From assembly GCA_035649895.1 (NCBI GenBank), contig DASRIS010000012.1:1-34160 (forward strand): a stretch of DNA of 34,160 nt, in the 5' to 3' direction. The notes under the pieces are model-generated. The model did not search any database and was not told the DNA's origin. It saw nothing but the letters and a program-made list of their open reading frames with translations. This DNA is from DASSUC01 sp035649895 (GTDB lineage: Bacteria > Actinomycetota > Actinomycetes > Mycobacteriales > Micromonosporaceae). This document shows positions 16,955 through 24,888 of the stretch, one piece after another. The position numbers were made by a program, and so were the translations under genes. The first letter of the stretch is position 1. Each line of letters starts with the position of its first letter.

Positions 16955-17907
16955 ACCCGGTCGACCGGGTCGTCCAGGGGTACGAGCGCAGCCTGGCCTG
17001 GGCCCGGGCGCGCTCCCGCGCCTTCGACCACCTCTGGCGGGCCAAGGACCGCTACGGCGAGGTGAACGGCGGGCGGCTCGCCGCCGCGACCGCGTACTAC
17101 GGCTTCTTCGCCACGTTCGCGCTCGCCGTGGTGGCGTACTCGGTCCTGGGGTATCTGGTGGCCGCGGACAGCGAGCTGCAGCTGTCGGTGAACGCGTTCC
17201 TCAACCAGAACCTGCCCTTCCTCGAGGTGGCGACTCTGACCAGGGGCCGGCGGACGGTCGGGGTCATCGGGCTGGTCGTGCTGGTGCTGACCGGTGCCGG
17301 CTGGATCGAGACGATGCGCACGTCGCAGCGCGCCATCTGGGGCCTTGAGCAGCAGCCGGGAAACGTCATCGTGCGGCGCCTGGTCGACCTCGGCATGATG
17401 GTCGGGCTGAGCCTGCTGATGGCGCTCTCGCTCACCGTCGCCGGGGTGGTGCAGAACCTGCTGTGGCGGCTGGCTCCCGCCACGGTGTCCCCGTCGTGGC
17501 AGGACGCGCTGCGCATGGCCGGCCCGATAATCGGGTTCTTCGTGAACCTGCTGCTCGCCGCCGCGGCGCTGGCCGCGCTGCCGCGGCTGCGCATCTCCGC
17601 GCGCCGCCTGGTGCCGCCGGTGCTGGTGCTGGGCATCGGCACCATGCTGCTGACCACCGTCGGCCGGCTGATGATCGAGCGCACCGCCAACAACCCGGCC
17701 TACACGCTGGTCGCCGGCACCATCGGTACGCTGCTGTTCCTCTTCCTCTTCGGCCAGCTGGTGCTCTTCTCCGCGGCGATCGCGGCGACCGCCGGGTACG
17801 GGCGGGTAGTGGACCTGGCCGCCGGTCCGCCGCCGGCCCCGGACCCGGCTCCCGCGGCTGGACCTGGACAGGCGCAGCAGCCCCGGCCCGATGAGCCGCC
17901 GGCATGA
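16951..17907 (+). CDS. YihY/BrkB-family inner-membrane protein
   Basis: A 318-residue protein with about six membrane helices and the family words L-A-A-A-T-A-Y-Y-G-F-F-A-T-F-A-L near the start and R-A-I-W-G-L-E-Q-Q-P-G-N in the first loop. The family was once called RNase BN in error; its function is unproven. The C-terminal 30 residues are a Pro/Ala-rich cytoplasmic tail. GTG 16951 overlaps the RNA-ligase-like stop, so translation is coupled. It is the last gene of the trpS operon. Confidence 0.9.
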   Translation: MNPVDRVVQGYERSLAWARARSRAFDHLWRAKDRYGEVNGGRLAAATAYYGFFATFALAVVAYSVLGYLVAADSELQLSVNAFLNQNLPFLEVATLTRGRRTVGVIGLVVLVLTGAGWIETMRTSQRAIWGLEQQPGNVIVRRLVDLGMMVGLSLLMALSLTVAGVVQNLLWRLAPATVSPSWQDALRMAGPIIGFFVNLLLAAAALAALPRLRISARRLVPPVLVLGIGTMLLTTVGRLMIERTANNPAYTLVAGTIGTLLFLFLFGQLVLFSAAIAATAGYGRVVDLAAGPPPAPDPAPAAGPGQAQQPRPDEPPA

Positions 17908-17915
17908 CCATCGCC

Positions 17916-17946
17916 GGGCCCGCCCCGCGCTGGGCCCGCCCCGCGC
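17916..17946 (+). repeat. Two 15-bp direct repeats after the YihY-like gene
   Basis: GGGCCCGCCCCGCGC is present at 17916-17930 and 17932-17946, 16-bp period. The purpose is unknown; each unit contains the GGGCCC palindrome. Confidence 0.7.
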
Positions 17947-18035
17947 CCTTGCGCGTCGTGGCGGTGGGCTTGGGCGCCGAAAATTTACCTGTGTGAGCGG
18001 CGACGCGGGGGAGCCGGTCGGGGAATGATGGCCTC

Positions 18036-18479
18036 GTGGGCGCACTCGTCACCTTGGAGCTGCCGGCGGACTCGCCGACGCTGGACCTGCCGTGGATCAT
18101 TACCTTCGGGCCGCTGAACGACGACGAGGAGTGGGAGCCGGTGGTCTGCGGGCCGTACGAGCGCCAGCACGCCCTCGCCCTCGCCGAGGCCGTGGTCGCG
18201 GACGAGGAGCTGATGGCGGTCGTTGAGCCGCTGCAGCCACACGTCTCGCCGGACGAGATCCGGGCGGAGATCACGGGAGCCAAGCTGGCCGCGGACGAAG
18301 CCGACGAGGACGAGTACGGCGACACCGAGCTGGACGAGGCGGACGACGAGGGTGGGCCGGTGGAGCCCACCGACCCGCCCTCGGCCGACGAGGTGCGCGC
18401 CGGGATGGCCCGGATCGGAGCCCGGCTGTCCGCCGGTGACCTGTCGACGGGCACCTCAGCGGCGGCGCCTGAGCGCTAG
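18036..18479 (+). CDS. Small acidic hypothetical protein
   Basis: The 147-residue protein starts at GTG 18036 (MGALVTLELP). The first 80 residues look folded (T-L-D-L-P-W-I-I-T-F-G-P-L-N, an E-W-E-P-V-V-C-G-P-Y-E-R-Q-H-A strand-helix, then helices), and residues about 90-125 are an Asp/Glu-rich disordered stretch. I do not recognise the family. AATGAT (18024-18029) lies 6 nt before the GTG, so a leaderless start is possible but weak. A large hairpin spans its 3' end. Confidence 0.7.
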   Translation: MGALVTLELPADSPTLDLPWIITFGPLNDDEEWEPVVCGPYERQHALALAEAVVADEELMAVVEPLQPHVSPDEIRAEITGAKLAADEADEDEYGDTELDEADDEGGPVEPTDPPSADEVRAGMARIGARLSAGDLSTGTSAAAPER

Positions 18480-18496
18480 CGCTAGCGAGCGCCGCC
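18461..18496 (+). terminator. Compound hairpin at the 3' end of the acidic protein gene
   Basis: Outer stem GGCGGCGC (18461-18468) / GCGCCGCC (18489-18496) encloses a 14-nt perfect palindrome CGCTAGCGCTAGCG (18474-18487), with a bulge. The structure begins inside the last codons of the gene and ends before the FHA promoter. Confidence 0.6.
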
Positions 18497-18536
18497 GGCG
18501 GCACGAAACCGTGATTTGGGCGGCGGGCGTTGTTCC

Positions 18537-18556
18537 TAGCCTGGTCATATGACCAG
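18537..18556 (+). promoter_or_regulatory. Leaderless promoter and 16-bp palindromic operator of the FHA gene
   Basis: TAGCCT (18537-18542) is 6 nt before the ATG at 18549, and TTGGGC (18516-18521) is a possible -35 at a short 15-nt spacing. CTGGTCATATGACCAG (18541-18556) is a perfect palindrome that contains the start codon, so a bound regulator would block initiation of both transcription and translation. Confidence 0.6.
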
Positions 18557-20456
18557 TGACCGACCGGTGTTGCTACACCATTCCGCGATGGCACCTGAGA
18601 TTGTCTGGCGTGAAGGCCCGCGGACCGGAGAGCGTTCTCCGATTGCGGACATGCGCGTCACGTTCGGTCGCAGCGGCAGCAACAGTGTGGTGATTGCCAG
18701 CTCGAGCGCCTCCCGGTTCCACGCGGAGGTGCTTCGCGAGGCCGACGGCTACGTGCTGCACGACCGGAAGAGCCGCAACGGGACGTTGGTGAACGGGGAA
18801 CGCGTGACCTCGCACCTGCTCCAGCCCGGGGACCTGGTCACGATCGGCGACGAGACGTTCTGTTTCGAGGTGGGCGAGACGGCGCCGGCGGTCCCGGCGC
18901 TGCAGCTGGTCGATGCGCCCACCACGGTCATCGAGCGGGAGCCGGTCCTGAAGGTCACGGTCTCCGGTGGCGGTCCGGTCGGGCTGAGCCTCGCCCTGCT
19001 GCTTGAGCACCTGATGGGTCGGCGGGTGGCCATCACGGTGCACGACGGCCGCTGGAAGCGGGACGGGTCGCGGATCGTCTGGAAGGACGAGACTGAAGGC
19101 AACGTCCGGCGGCAACAGGTCGTGACGATCCAGAGCCGCCAGTACCTGAACCTTCCGGAGGAGGTCCAGGCCCGGTTGTTCAGCGTCGGGTCCTACTCCG
19201 AGATGTGGCCGGTCGGGCCGGACTCGATCCGGGGCTACGGCCCGCGGAACATCCGGATCGCCTACGTCGAGGACAAGCTGCTTGAGCTGGCGAACGAGAA
19301 GTCTGACCGGATCCGGCTGGTGCCGGCCCCGTTCAGCCCGACCGAGCAGCACGAGGCGGTGGCGGACAGCCATGTGCTGGCCATCTGCGAGGGCGCGCGC
19401 TCGAAGACGCGCGAGCACTTCAACGGCAAGTTCGGCAGTGCCGACAACTCGATCTACTCGCTGGATGGTAAGCACCTGCAGGACGTCGTACTGGGGCTGC
19501 GGGTGAAGTCCGAGCTGCCGGATCCCATGATCGTCCTGCTGACCGTGGCGCAGAACCGCTTCCTCCTGAACTCCCTGCGCGGCGAGGGTTTCCTGAACAT
19601 GCGCCTCACCGACGCGGAGGCCGAGGAGGCCGTCGGGATCGACCCGGTCCGGCGGGTGTTCCAGGACTGCATCGCCTCCCGTCCGTGCGTGATGGGCCGG
19701 GATGGCCACGGGGACTTCCGGTGCGCGACCCACCGCACGTTGTTCCTGCCCGCCATGATCAAGGGGTCGGCGTTGTGGAAGCGGGTGATGGAAGGGTTGG
19801 CGCTCTTCGGTATCGCCGAGGAGAACCTGACCGCGGTCACCGCTTTCCGGTTGGACATGACGCAGCAGCCCCGGTTCACCGCCCGGCTGCTTCCCGCCAC
19901 CGCCACGACTCCGGGAACCTACGGTTTCCTGCTCGGGGACGCCGCCAACGCGATCCACTTCTGGCCGGGACGCGGGCTCAACAGCGGGTTGGCGTCGGCC
20001 ATCTCCCTGGCGCGGTCGCTCAGCCGGACGTGGCGCGGGAGGGCCTTCCGCGACTCTGACTTCGCCCGTCACGAAGCGGCGATGTCGATGCTCCAGTACC
20101 GGCACAAGAGCCGCGCCTGGAACGCGATGGTGGCCACCGACAACCGCGGTGTCAGCTCCGCGATCAAGGACCGGATCGCCGAAAGCATCGAGGAGGCGAC
20201 GAGTGGCGGCTCGGACCGGGAAACGGATCTCGATGCGCTCATGGCGCGCCTGCGCGGGATCCGGGACCGCCTGGCGCCACGCCTTGCCGGCATGCCCGAC
20301 GACGCAACGCTGCGGGAGCACCTGCGCGGGCTGAAGGACGAGACGGTACGGACCCTGCTGGCGAGCGGGGCGTGGGACACGGCACTCGTCGGCGGGGAAG
20401 AGGTCGACGTCGACATGTTCTACCGGCATGACGCGCCAGCTGCGGTCGCAGCCTGA
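18549..20456 (+). CDS. FHA-domain / FAD-dependent monooxygenase fusion protein
   Basis: A 635-residue protein. Residues about 36-108 are a complete FHA phosphothreonine-binding domain: F-G-R-S-G-S-N, then S-S-A-S-R-F-H-A-E-V and S-R-N-G-T-L-V-N-G. From 134 a Rossmann FAD-binding fold starts, with G-G-G-P-V-G at 140-145. The second FAD motif is L-L-G-D-A-A-N-A-I-H-F-W-P-G-R-G-L-N-S-G (about 461-480; Asp464). The F-W-P-G-R-G-L-N-S-G form is closer to MICAL-type flavin monooxygenases than to ordinary aromatic hydroxylases, which have a G-x-G-x-N motif without the Trp. Residues 535-625 are helical. No other enzyme partner is adjacent. A kinase-regulated oxidase is my inference; no substrate can be named. 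Confidence 0.8.
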   Translation: MTSDRPVLLHHSAMAPEIVWREGPRTGERSPIADMRVTFGRSGSNSVVIASSSASRFHAEVLREADGYVLHDRKSRNGTLVNGERVTSHLLQPGDLVTIGDETFCFEVGETAPAVPALQLVDAPTTVIEREPVLKVTVSGGGPVGLSLALLLEHLMGRRVAITVHDGRWKRDGSRIVWKDETEGNVRRQQVVTIQSRQYLNLPEEVQARLFSVGSYSEMWPVGPDSIRGYGPRNIRIAYVEDKLLELANEKSDRIRLVPAPFSPTEQHEAVADSHVLAICEGARSKTREHFNGKFGSADNSIYSLDGKHLQDVVLGLRVKSELPDPMIVLLTVAQNRFLLNSLRGEGFLNMRLTDAEAEEAVGIDPVRRVFQDCIASRPCVMGRDGHGDFRCATHRTLFLPAMIKGSALWKRVMEGLALFGIAEENLTAVTAFRLDMTQQPRFTARLLPATATTPGTYGFLLGDAANAIHFWPGRGLNSGLASAISLARSLSRTWRGRAFRDSDFARHEAAMSMLQYRHKSRAWNAMVATDNRGVSSAIKDRIAESIEEATSGGSDRETDLDALMARLRGIRDRLAPRLAGMPDDATLREHLRGLKDETVRTLLASGAWDTALVGGEEVDVDMFYRHDAPAAVAA

Positions 20457-20465
20457 GACAGTCGC

Positions 20466-20556
20466 GACCAGCCGGCCGAAAATACTGTTAGCGGGCAGGC
20501 AGCACCATCAGGGCGAAGGCCCCGATGGTGGACTACGTCGGTGCTGCCGGCTGGTC
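20466..20556 (+). terminator. Complex hairpin region after the FHA gene
   Basis: Inside it, CACCATC (20503-20509) and GATGGTG (20524-20530), plus GGGC/GCCC with a GAAG loop, make a strong terminator-like stem. Outside, GACCAGCCGG (20466-20475) pairs perfectly with CCGGCTGGTC (20547-20556), and CAGCACC (20500-20506) with GGTGCTG (20540-20546). The inner and outer pairings compete for some bases, so two forms are possible. Confidence 0.65.
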
Positions 20557-20570
20557 CGGAGAGGGGTCAG

Positions 20571-20700
20571 GCGGCGGGTTGGGACGAACCGTGTGGTGAG
20601 GGACTCGATATAGCGGATGAGGTTGCGGGTCCTTGTCGATGTGGGTGGTGTAGTGGTCAGAGCCGAGGTCGACGATCCGGATGACGGGGTTGGCCAGCAC
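20571..20700 (-). pseudogene. Possible transposase C-terminal remnant
   Basis: Read on the minus strand, one frame gives R-I-V-D-L-G-S-D-H-Y-T-T-H-I-D-K-D and the next gives T-R-N-L-I-R-Y-I-E-S-L-T-T-R-F. Joined across one frameshift, they resemble the DLGxDYYxxRxDxxRxxRxLIRQLEALG end of some actinobacterial IS transposases. The match is from memory and short. No inverted repeats or target duplication were found, and the rest of 20571-20809 has no gene I can support. Confidence 0.3.
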
Positions 20701-20809
20701 GTGCAAGACGATGGCGGAGGTGGATCAGCGACCGCGACCAGGCCGTGGCCTTGCTGCGGCGAGAGTCTCCGGCGGACTGGTTGTGTCGATGGCGAGCTGG
20801 GAAACCCTG

Positions 20810-21127
20810 TCACGGCAGCTCAAGGAACTCTCGAAGGGCGGCCTCGACCATATTCATGGTGGTGTGCGAGACGAAGCCGTGGCTGTCCCGCAACGCGCTC
20901 CGGTCGAGGATCTGCACCACGCTGTGAATCCTGACGAACGCACCGCTAAGCGGGTCGTCCTCAGCAAGTCGGACGGCCAGATGGTTCGGGTGTGGTACCT
21001 CGCGCACGACGGTGAGCGCCCAGACGGCCAGTTCCTCGACGCTGTTGTACTCGTCGTTACTGACCACCAGCACACGGTGCTGGCTGCTGCCACGCAGCAA
21101 CGTCCAGATTTGTCCCCGCTTCACCAC
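20810..21127 (-). CDS. MazF-like toxin (second module)
   Basis: A 105-residue protein starting M-V-K-R-G-Q-I-W-T-L-L, the MazF-type opening, followed by the strand H-R-V-L-V-V-S-N-D-E-Y-N, a long V-W-A-L-T-V-V-R-E-V strand and G-A-F-V-R-I-H-S-V-V-Q-I-L-D-R-S near the conserved active-site region. It is a probable endoribonuclease, more divergent than the toxin at 7856. It begins 7 nt inside the end of the antitoxin gene (antitoxin stop at 21121-21123, toxin ATG at 21127-21125), so it is translationally coupled. Confidence 0.75.
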   Translation of the reverse strand: MVKRGQIWTLLRGSSQHRVLVVSNDEYNSVEELAVWALTVVREVPHPNHLAVRLAEDDPLSGAFVRIHSVVQILDRSALRDSHGFVSHTTMNMVEAALREFLELP

Positions 21128-21369
21128 TGCGCGTCACGAAGCGCGATATCGTTGCTGCTCTCCATCAGAGCCCGGTCGTCCGCGACCTGCTGTGCTGTCC
21201 GTCGGCGTAGGTACTCCCCGTAAGCCTGCGCCGCAGCGCGTTGGCGGGCGCGCCGCGTCTCGGGCAGGACACGACGGACGGCTTCGGTCACTGCGGCGGA
21301 GACGTTGCCGTGGCTTTGGAGATAGGCGGCAACATCGTCCGGCACGCTGATGCTCAGCTTGACGGTCAT
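21121..21369 (-). CDS. Antitoxin of the second MazF-type module
   Basis: An 82-residue protein with an N-terminal ribbon-helix-helix-like stretch (M-T-V-K-L-S-I-S-V-P-D-D-V-A-A-Y-L, then V-S-A-A-V-T-E-A-V-R-R-V-L) and a charged helical C-terminus ending D-R-A-L-M-E-S-S-N-D-I-A. The pattern and the pairing with a MazF-like gene decide the call. The ATG lies 6 nt after a TAGGAT box and there is no ribosome site, so a leaderless message is likely. Confidence 0.8.
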   Translation of the reverse strand: MTVKLSISVPDDVAAYLQSHGNVSAAVTEAVRRVLPETRRARQRAAAQAYGEYLRRRTAQQVADDRALMESSNDIALRDAQW

Positions 21370-21375
21370 ACTTTT

Positions 21376-21381
21376 ATCCTA
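21376..21381 (-). promoter_or_regulatory. -10 box of the second toxin-antitoxin operon
   Basis: Reads TAGGAT on the minus strand, followed by AAAAGT and the antitoxin ATG, so the start codon is at the expected +1. No clear -35. The remaining bases to dhaK hold no other signal I can name. Confidence 0.6.
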
Positions 21382-21536
21382 CCAAGCCGATGATGCTGTC
21401 CGGCACCCGTACCGAAGTGCTCTCGCTCCTGCGTCGCTGGCAAGGTGGACCCGGGCGGTCGCCCACATACCACGTGCCAGGACTGGCCGGCGTAGCGTTC
21501 TGACCACCCCTGACCGTCCGCGAAGGAGCCGACGCC

Positions 21537-22529
21537 ATGAAGAAGCTCATCAACGCGCCGGACGAGGTGGTCGCTGATGCTCTGCTCGGTATGGCCGCCG
21601 CGCATCCGTCCCTGTCGGTCAACCTCGTGGACCGGTACATCACCCGGGCCGGTGGGCCGACGCCGGGCAAGGTGGGCCTGGTGTCCGGCGGCGGGTCGGG
21701 GCACGAGCCCCTGCACGGTGGGTATGTGGGGTACGGCATGCTCGACGCGGCCTGCCCGGGCGAGGTGTTCACCTCACCGGTGCCGGACCAGATCCTGGCC
21801 GCCACCAAGGCGGTCGACGCCGGGGCCGGCGTGCTGCACATCGTCAAGAACTACACCGGTGACGTGCTGAACTTCCAGATGGCCGCCGAGCTGGCCGACG
21901 ACGACGGGGTACGGGTCGAGTCGGTGCTGGTCAACGACGACGTGGCGGTGGAGAACAGCACGTGGACGGCTGGGCGGCGGGGGACCGGCGCGACCGTGCT
22001 CGTCGAGAAGATCGTGGGCGCCGCGGCCGAGCGCGGCATCGACCTCGCGGGCGCAGCGGCGCTGGGCCGGGAGGTCAACGACCGCTCCCGGTCGTTCGGC
22101 GTGGCGCTGACGCCGTGCACCGTGCCGGCGGCCGGCAAGCCGGGCTTCGAGCTCGGCGACGACGAGATCGAGCTGGGCGTGGGCATCCACGGGGAGCCGG
22201 GGCGGACCCGCGGGCGCCTGGTGCCGGCGAAGGAGGTCGCCGGGACCGCACTGGAGGCGGTCCACGCCGACGCGCCGCTGGCCGGCGACGTGCTGGTGAT
22301 GGTCAACGGCCTGGGTGGCACCCCGCTCCTTGAGCTGTACGTGGTCTTCGCGGCCGTTGCGGAGTGGCTGTCCGGGCGCGGCGTCACCATCGCCCGCAGC
22401 CTGGTCGGTAACTACATCACCAGCCTGGAGATGGCCGGCTGCTCGGTGACGGTGTGCCGGCTCACCCCGCAGCTGGCTGATCTCTGGGACGCTCCGGTGG
22501 AGACCCCGGCGCTGCGCTGGGGTCGCTGA
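21537..22529 (+). CDS. dhaK: Dihydroxyacetone kinase subunit DhaK (PTS-dependent)
   Basis: Binds dihydroxyacetone covalently and passes it to the phosphorylated DhaL. The 330-residue protein has the key residues at the E. coli numbering: H56 in S-G-G-G-S-G-H-E-P-L-H-G-G, D109 in K-N-Y-T-G-D-V-L-N-F, and the substrate-binding H218 in G-V-G-I-H-G-E-P-G. ATG 21537 has AAGGAG (21523-21528) 8 nt upstream. First gene of a five-gene operon with tight spacing; dhaL starts 23 bp after its stop. Regulation is not evident: no DhaR-type activator gene lies nearby. Confidence 0.97.
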   Translation: MKKLINAPDEVVADALLGMAAAHPSLSVNLVDRYITRAGGPTPGKVGLVSGGGSGHEPLHGGYVGYGMLDAACPGEVFTSPVPDQILAATKAVDAGAGVLHIVKNYTGDVLNFQMAAELADDDGVRVESVLVNDDVAVENSTWTAGRRGTGATVLVEKIVGAAAERGIDLAGAAALGREVNDRSRSFGVALTPCTVPAAGKPGFELGDDEIELGVGIHGEPGRTRGRLVPAKEVAGTALEAVHADAPLAGDVLVMVNGLGGTPLLELYVVFAAVAEWLSGRGVTIARSLVGNYITSLEMAGCSVTVCRLTPQLADLWDAPVETPALRWGR

Positions 22530-22552
22530 GCCGGCTCTCGGACAGGACAGAC

Positions 22553-23194
22553 ATGGCAATGGATGCGACCCGGTTCCGCGCGTGGGTGGCTGAGACCGCC
22601 CGGCTGGTGGCCGCCGACGCCGACCGCCTGACCCGCCTGGACGCCGCGATCGGCGACGGGGATCACGGCATCAACCTGAGCCGGGGGTTCCAGGCGGCGG
22701 TGGCGATGCTGGAGGAGACCGCCCCGGCCACCCCCCGGGCGGTGCTCGCCGGCGTGGGGCGGGCACTGGTCAGCAAGACCGGCGGGGCGTCCGGACCCTT
22801 GTACGGCACCGGGTTCCGGGCAGCAGCCAAGGCGCTGGGCGAGGACCCGGACGTGACCGGGGTCCAGCTGGGAGCGGCACTGGCCGCCGCGGTGGACGGC
22901 ATCCGGCAGCTCGGTGCGGCCGGACCCGGCGACAAGACCATGGTCGACGCGCTGGAGCCGGCGGTGCACGCGTACCAGGCGGCTATTGACACCGGGATGG
23001 ACCTGGCGGGGGCCGCGCGCGCCGCGGCGGAGGCCGCTGTGCGGGGGCTGGCCGACACGGTGCCGATGCAGGCGCGCAAGGGACGGGCAAGCTACCTCGG
23101 CCCCCGCAGCGTCGGGCACGAGGACCCGGGTGCCGCCTCCGCAGCTCTCATCCTGCAGGCTCTGGCGACCGTGACGGCCGGGGAGACGGGGTGA
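22553..23194 (+). CDS. dhaL: Dihydroxyacetone kinase subunit DhaL
   Basis: Holds ADP as a cofactor that DhaM rephosphorylates, then phosphorylates dihydroxyacetone on DhaK. The 213-residue protein has the Mg/nucleotide Asp triad at D30, D35 and D37 (L-D-A-A-I-G-D-G-D-H-G), the G-G-A-S-G-P-L-Y-G-T-G-F nucleotide motif, and G-P-G-D-K-T-M-V-D-A-L. ATG 22553 is used. Its TGA overlaps the GTG of the next gene (GTGA, 4 nt). Confidence 0.97.
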   Translation: MAMDATRFRAWVAETARLVAADADRLTRLDAAIGDGDHGINLSRGFQAAVAMLEETAPATPRAVLAGVGRALVSKTGGASGPLYGTGFRAAAKALGEDPDVTGVQLGAALAAAVDGIRQLGAAGPGDKTMVDALEPAVHAYQAAIDTGMDLAGAARAAAEAAVRGLADTVPMQARKGRASYLGPRSVGHEDPGAASAALILQALATVTAGETG

Positions 23195-24888
23195 CCATGG
23201 TCGTCCGCCGGTGGGCCGGCACGGCCGTGGCGCCCGGGACGGCGGTGGCCGCCTCGTGGCGGGCTGACCGGCCGGCGCCGGCTCTGGCGGGACCGCTTGA
23301 CCCGGGTCGGGTCGAGGAGGCGTTCCGGATGGTCGCCGCGGACCTGGCCCGGGTCGCCGACCGGGCGCGGGCACAGGGCCGGCGTACGGCGGCCGACATC
23401 GTCGCGACCGGCGCGCTCATCGCCGCCGACCCGGAGCTCGTGGACGCGGCCAGGCGTGCAGCCGCCAGCGGCGAGCCGCTCCGCGGGATCCAGGACGCGG
23501 TCGAGGGGTACGCGCGGGTGCTCGACGCGCTGCCCGACGAGACGCTGCGGGAACGGGCCGCCGATGTGCGGCAGGTGGGCCGGCGGGTGGTGGAGCGGAT
23601 CGCGCGCGGCGGCGCAGCCGTACCACCGGTTGGAAGGTTTGTCATCGTCGCCGACGTGCTCGGCCCGGCCGACCTCCTTGAGCATCTTGGTCAGGGGCTG
23701 GTGGGCGCGGTGGCGGTGCGGGGCGGCGCCAGCTCGCACACGGCGGTCGTCGCCCGCTCGGTCGGGCTGCCGCTCGTCACCGGGGTCGACGCAGGCGTCC
23801 TCGACCTGATGGACGGCGCATCGCTGCTGGTCGATGCCGATGCCGGGGTCGTGGTGGCTGACCCGTCCGGCGCCGAGGTGGCCCGCGCCGGCGACTCCCT
23901 GGTACGGGACGGGCAGCGGCGCGCGGTGCTCGCGGCCGACCGGGGCCGACCACACGTGACCGCCGACGGGCAGCCGTTCGAGCTGCTGTGCAACGTCGCC
24001 TCGGACACGGAGGTGCGCATCGGGCGGGACAGCGGCGCGGAAGGCATCGGCGTTCTGCGTACCGAGCTGCCGTTTCTCCAGAGTAGACAGTGGCCGGGCG
24101 AGGCGGAGCACCGCCGGGCGCTGCGCCCGGTCCTGGCCGAGGCGGCCGGGTGGCCGGTGGCGGTGCGGCTGCTGGACTTTGCGGGCGACAAGGTGCCGCC
24201 TTTTCTCGAACCTGGCACGGCTGGGCTGGCTGCGTTGCTGGCCAGTCCGCGCGCCCTGGCCGCGCAGCTGCGGGCGGTGCTGGACCTCGGGCAAGGGGTC
24301 GACCTGCGCATCATGGTGCCGATGGTCACGGCAGCGGACGAGCTGCGCGCGGTCCGCACAGCCGTCGGCGAGTGCGGCGCCAGCGGGTCGCGCCTCGGCG
24401 AGCGCGGCTTCGGCGGGTCTGGTGGGCCGGCTGCCGTGCCGGTCGGGGTGATGGTCGAGACCGTCGCCGCTGTGGAAGCGCTCGGCGAGCTGTGTGCCGT
24501 GGCTGACTTCCTGTCCATCGGTACCAACGACCTGACCGCCGAGGTCCTCGGCCTCGACCGGGCCGGGCCGGGGGCTCGGCCCGAGCTGGCCGCGCACCCG
24601 CGCGTGCTCGACCTCATCGCCCGTACCGTGACCGGTGCGCGTCTCGCGGGCCGGCCGGTCAGCGTGTGCGGCGACGCCGGCGCGCACCCGACGACCCTGC
24701 CGCTGCTGCTGGGCGCGGGGGTGCGCCACTTCAGCGTGGCCTGCGCCCGCATCGACGAGACCCGGTACCGCCTGCGCCGCCTGGACGCCACCGTGTGCGC
24801 GGGGCTGCTCGCCGAGGCGCTGGCGATGGGCGATGCGGACCAGACCGCGGACCTGGTACGGCGACGGACCGAGGTGCTTGCGCCGTGA
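23191..24888 (+). CDS. PTS Enzyme I (PEP-protein phosphotransferase) within the dha operon
   Basis: Takes phosphate from PEP and passes it to HPr. The 565-residue length is close to E. coli Enzyme I (575). The active-site His lies in G-G-A-S-S-H-T-A-V-V-A-R-S-V-G-L-P. The PEP-binding domain has A-E-G-I-G-V-L-R-T-E-L-P-F-L, V-R-L-L-D-F-A-G-D-K, I-M-V-P-M-V, G-V-M-V-E-T, S-I-G-T-N-D-L-T and the Cys motif V-C-G-D-A-G. GTG 23191 overlaps the dhaL stop by 4 nt; ATG 23197 is an alternative. Its presence here, with DhaM and HPr, makes a private phosphorelay. A glycine-rich insert lies near residue 400. Confidence 0.94.
   Translation: MTMVVRRWAGTAVAPGTAVAASWRADRPAPALAGPLDPGRVEEAFRMVAADLARVADRARAQGRRTAADIVATGALIAADPELVDAARRAAASGEPLRGIQDAVEGYARVLDALPDETLRERAADVRQVGRRVVERIARGGAAVPPVGRFVIVADVLGPADLLEHLGQGLVGAVAVRGGASSHTAVVARSVGLPLVTGVDAGVLDLMDGASLLVDADAGVVVADPSGAEVARAGDSLVRDGQRRAVLAADRGRPHVTADGQPFELLCNVASDTEVRIGRDSGAEGIGVLRTELPFLQSRQWPGEAEHRRALRPVLAEAAGWPVAVRLLDFAGDKVPPFLEPGTAGLAALLASPRALAAQLRAVLDLGQGVDLRIMVPMVTAADELRAVRTAVGECGASGSRLGERGFGGSGGPAAVPVGVMVETVAAVEALGELCAVADFLSIGTNDLTAEVLGLDRAGPGARPELAAHPRVLDLIARTVTGARLAGRPVSVCGDAGAHPTTLPLLLGAGVRHFSVACARIDETRYRLRRLDATVCAGLLAEALAMGDADQTADLVRRRTEVLAP

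Noticed and set aside
16396..18045. Long minus-strand open frame opposite the RNA-ligase-like and YihY-like genes
   Set aside because: High-GC shadow frame; its product is a low-complexity Arg/Gly/His-rich mix with no domain, while the plus-strand genes have clear family motifs.
23092..24729. Minus-strand open frame opposite the Enzyme I gene
   Set aside because: Shadow frame rich in His/Arg/Gly, while the plus strand has all Enzyme I motifs.
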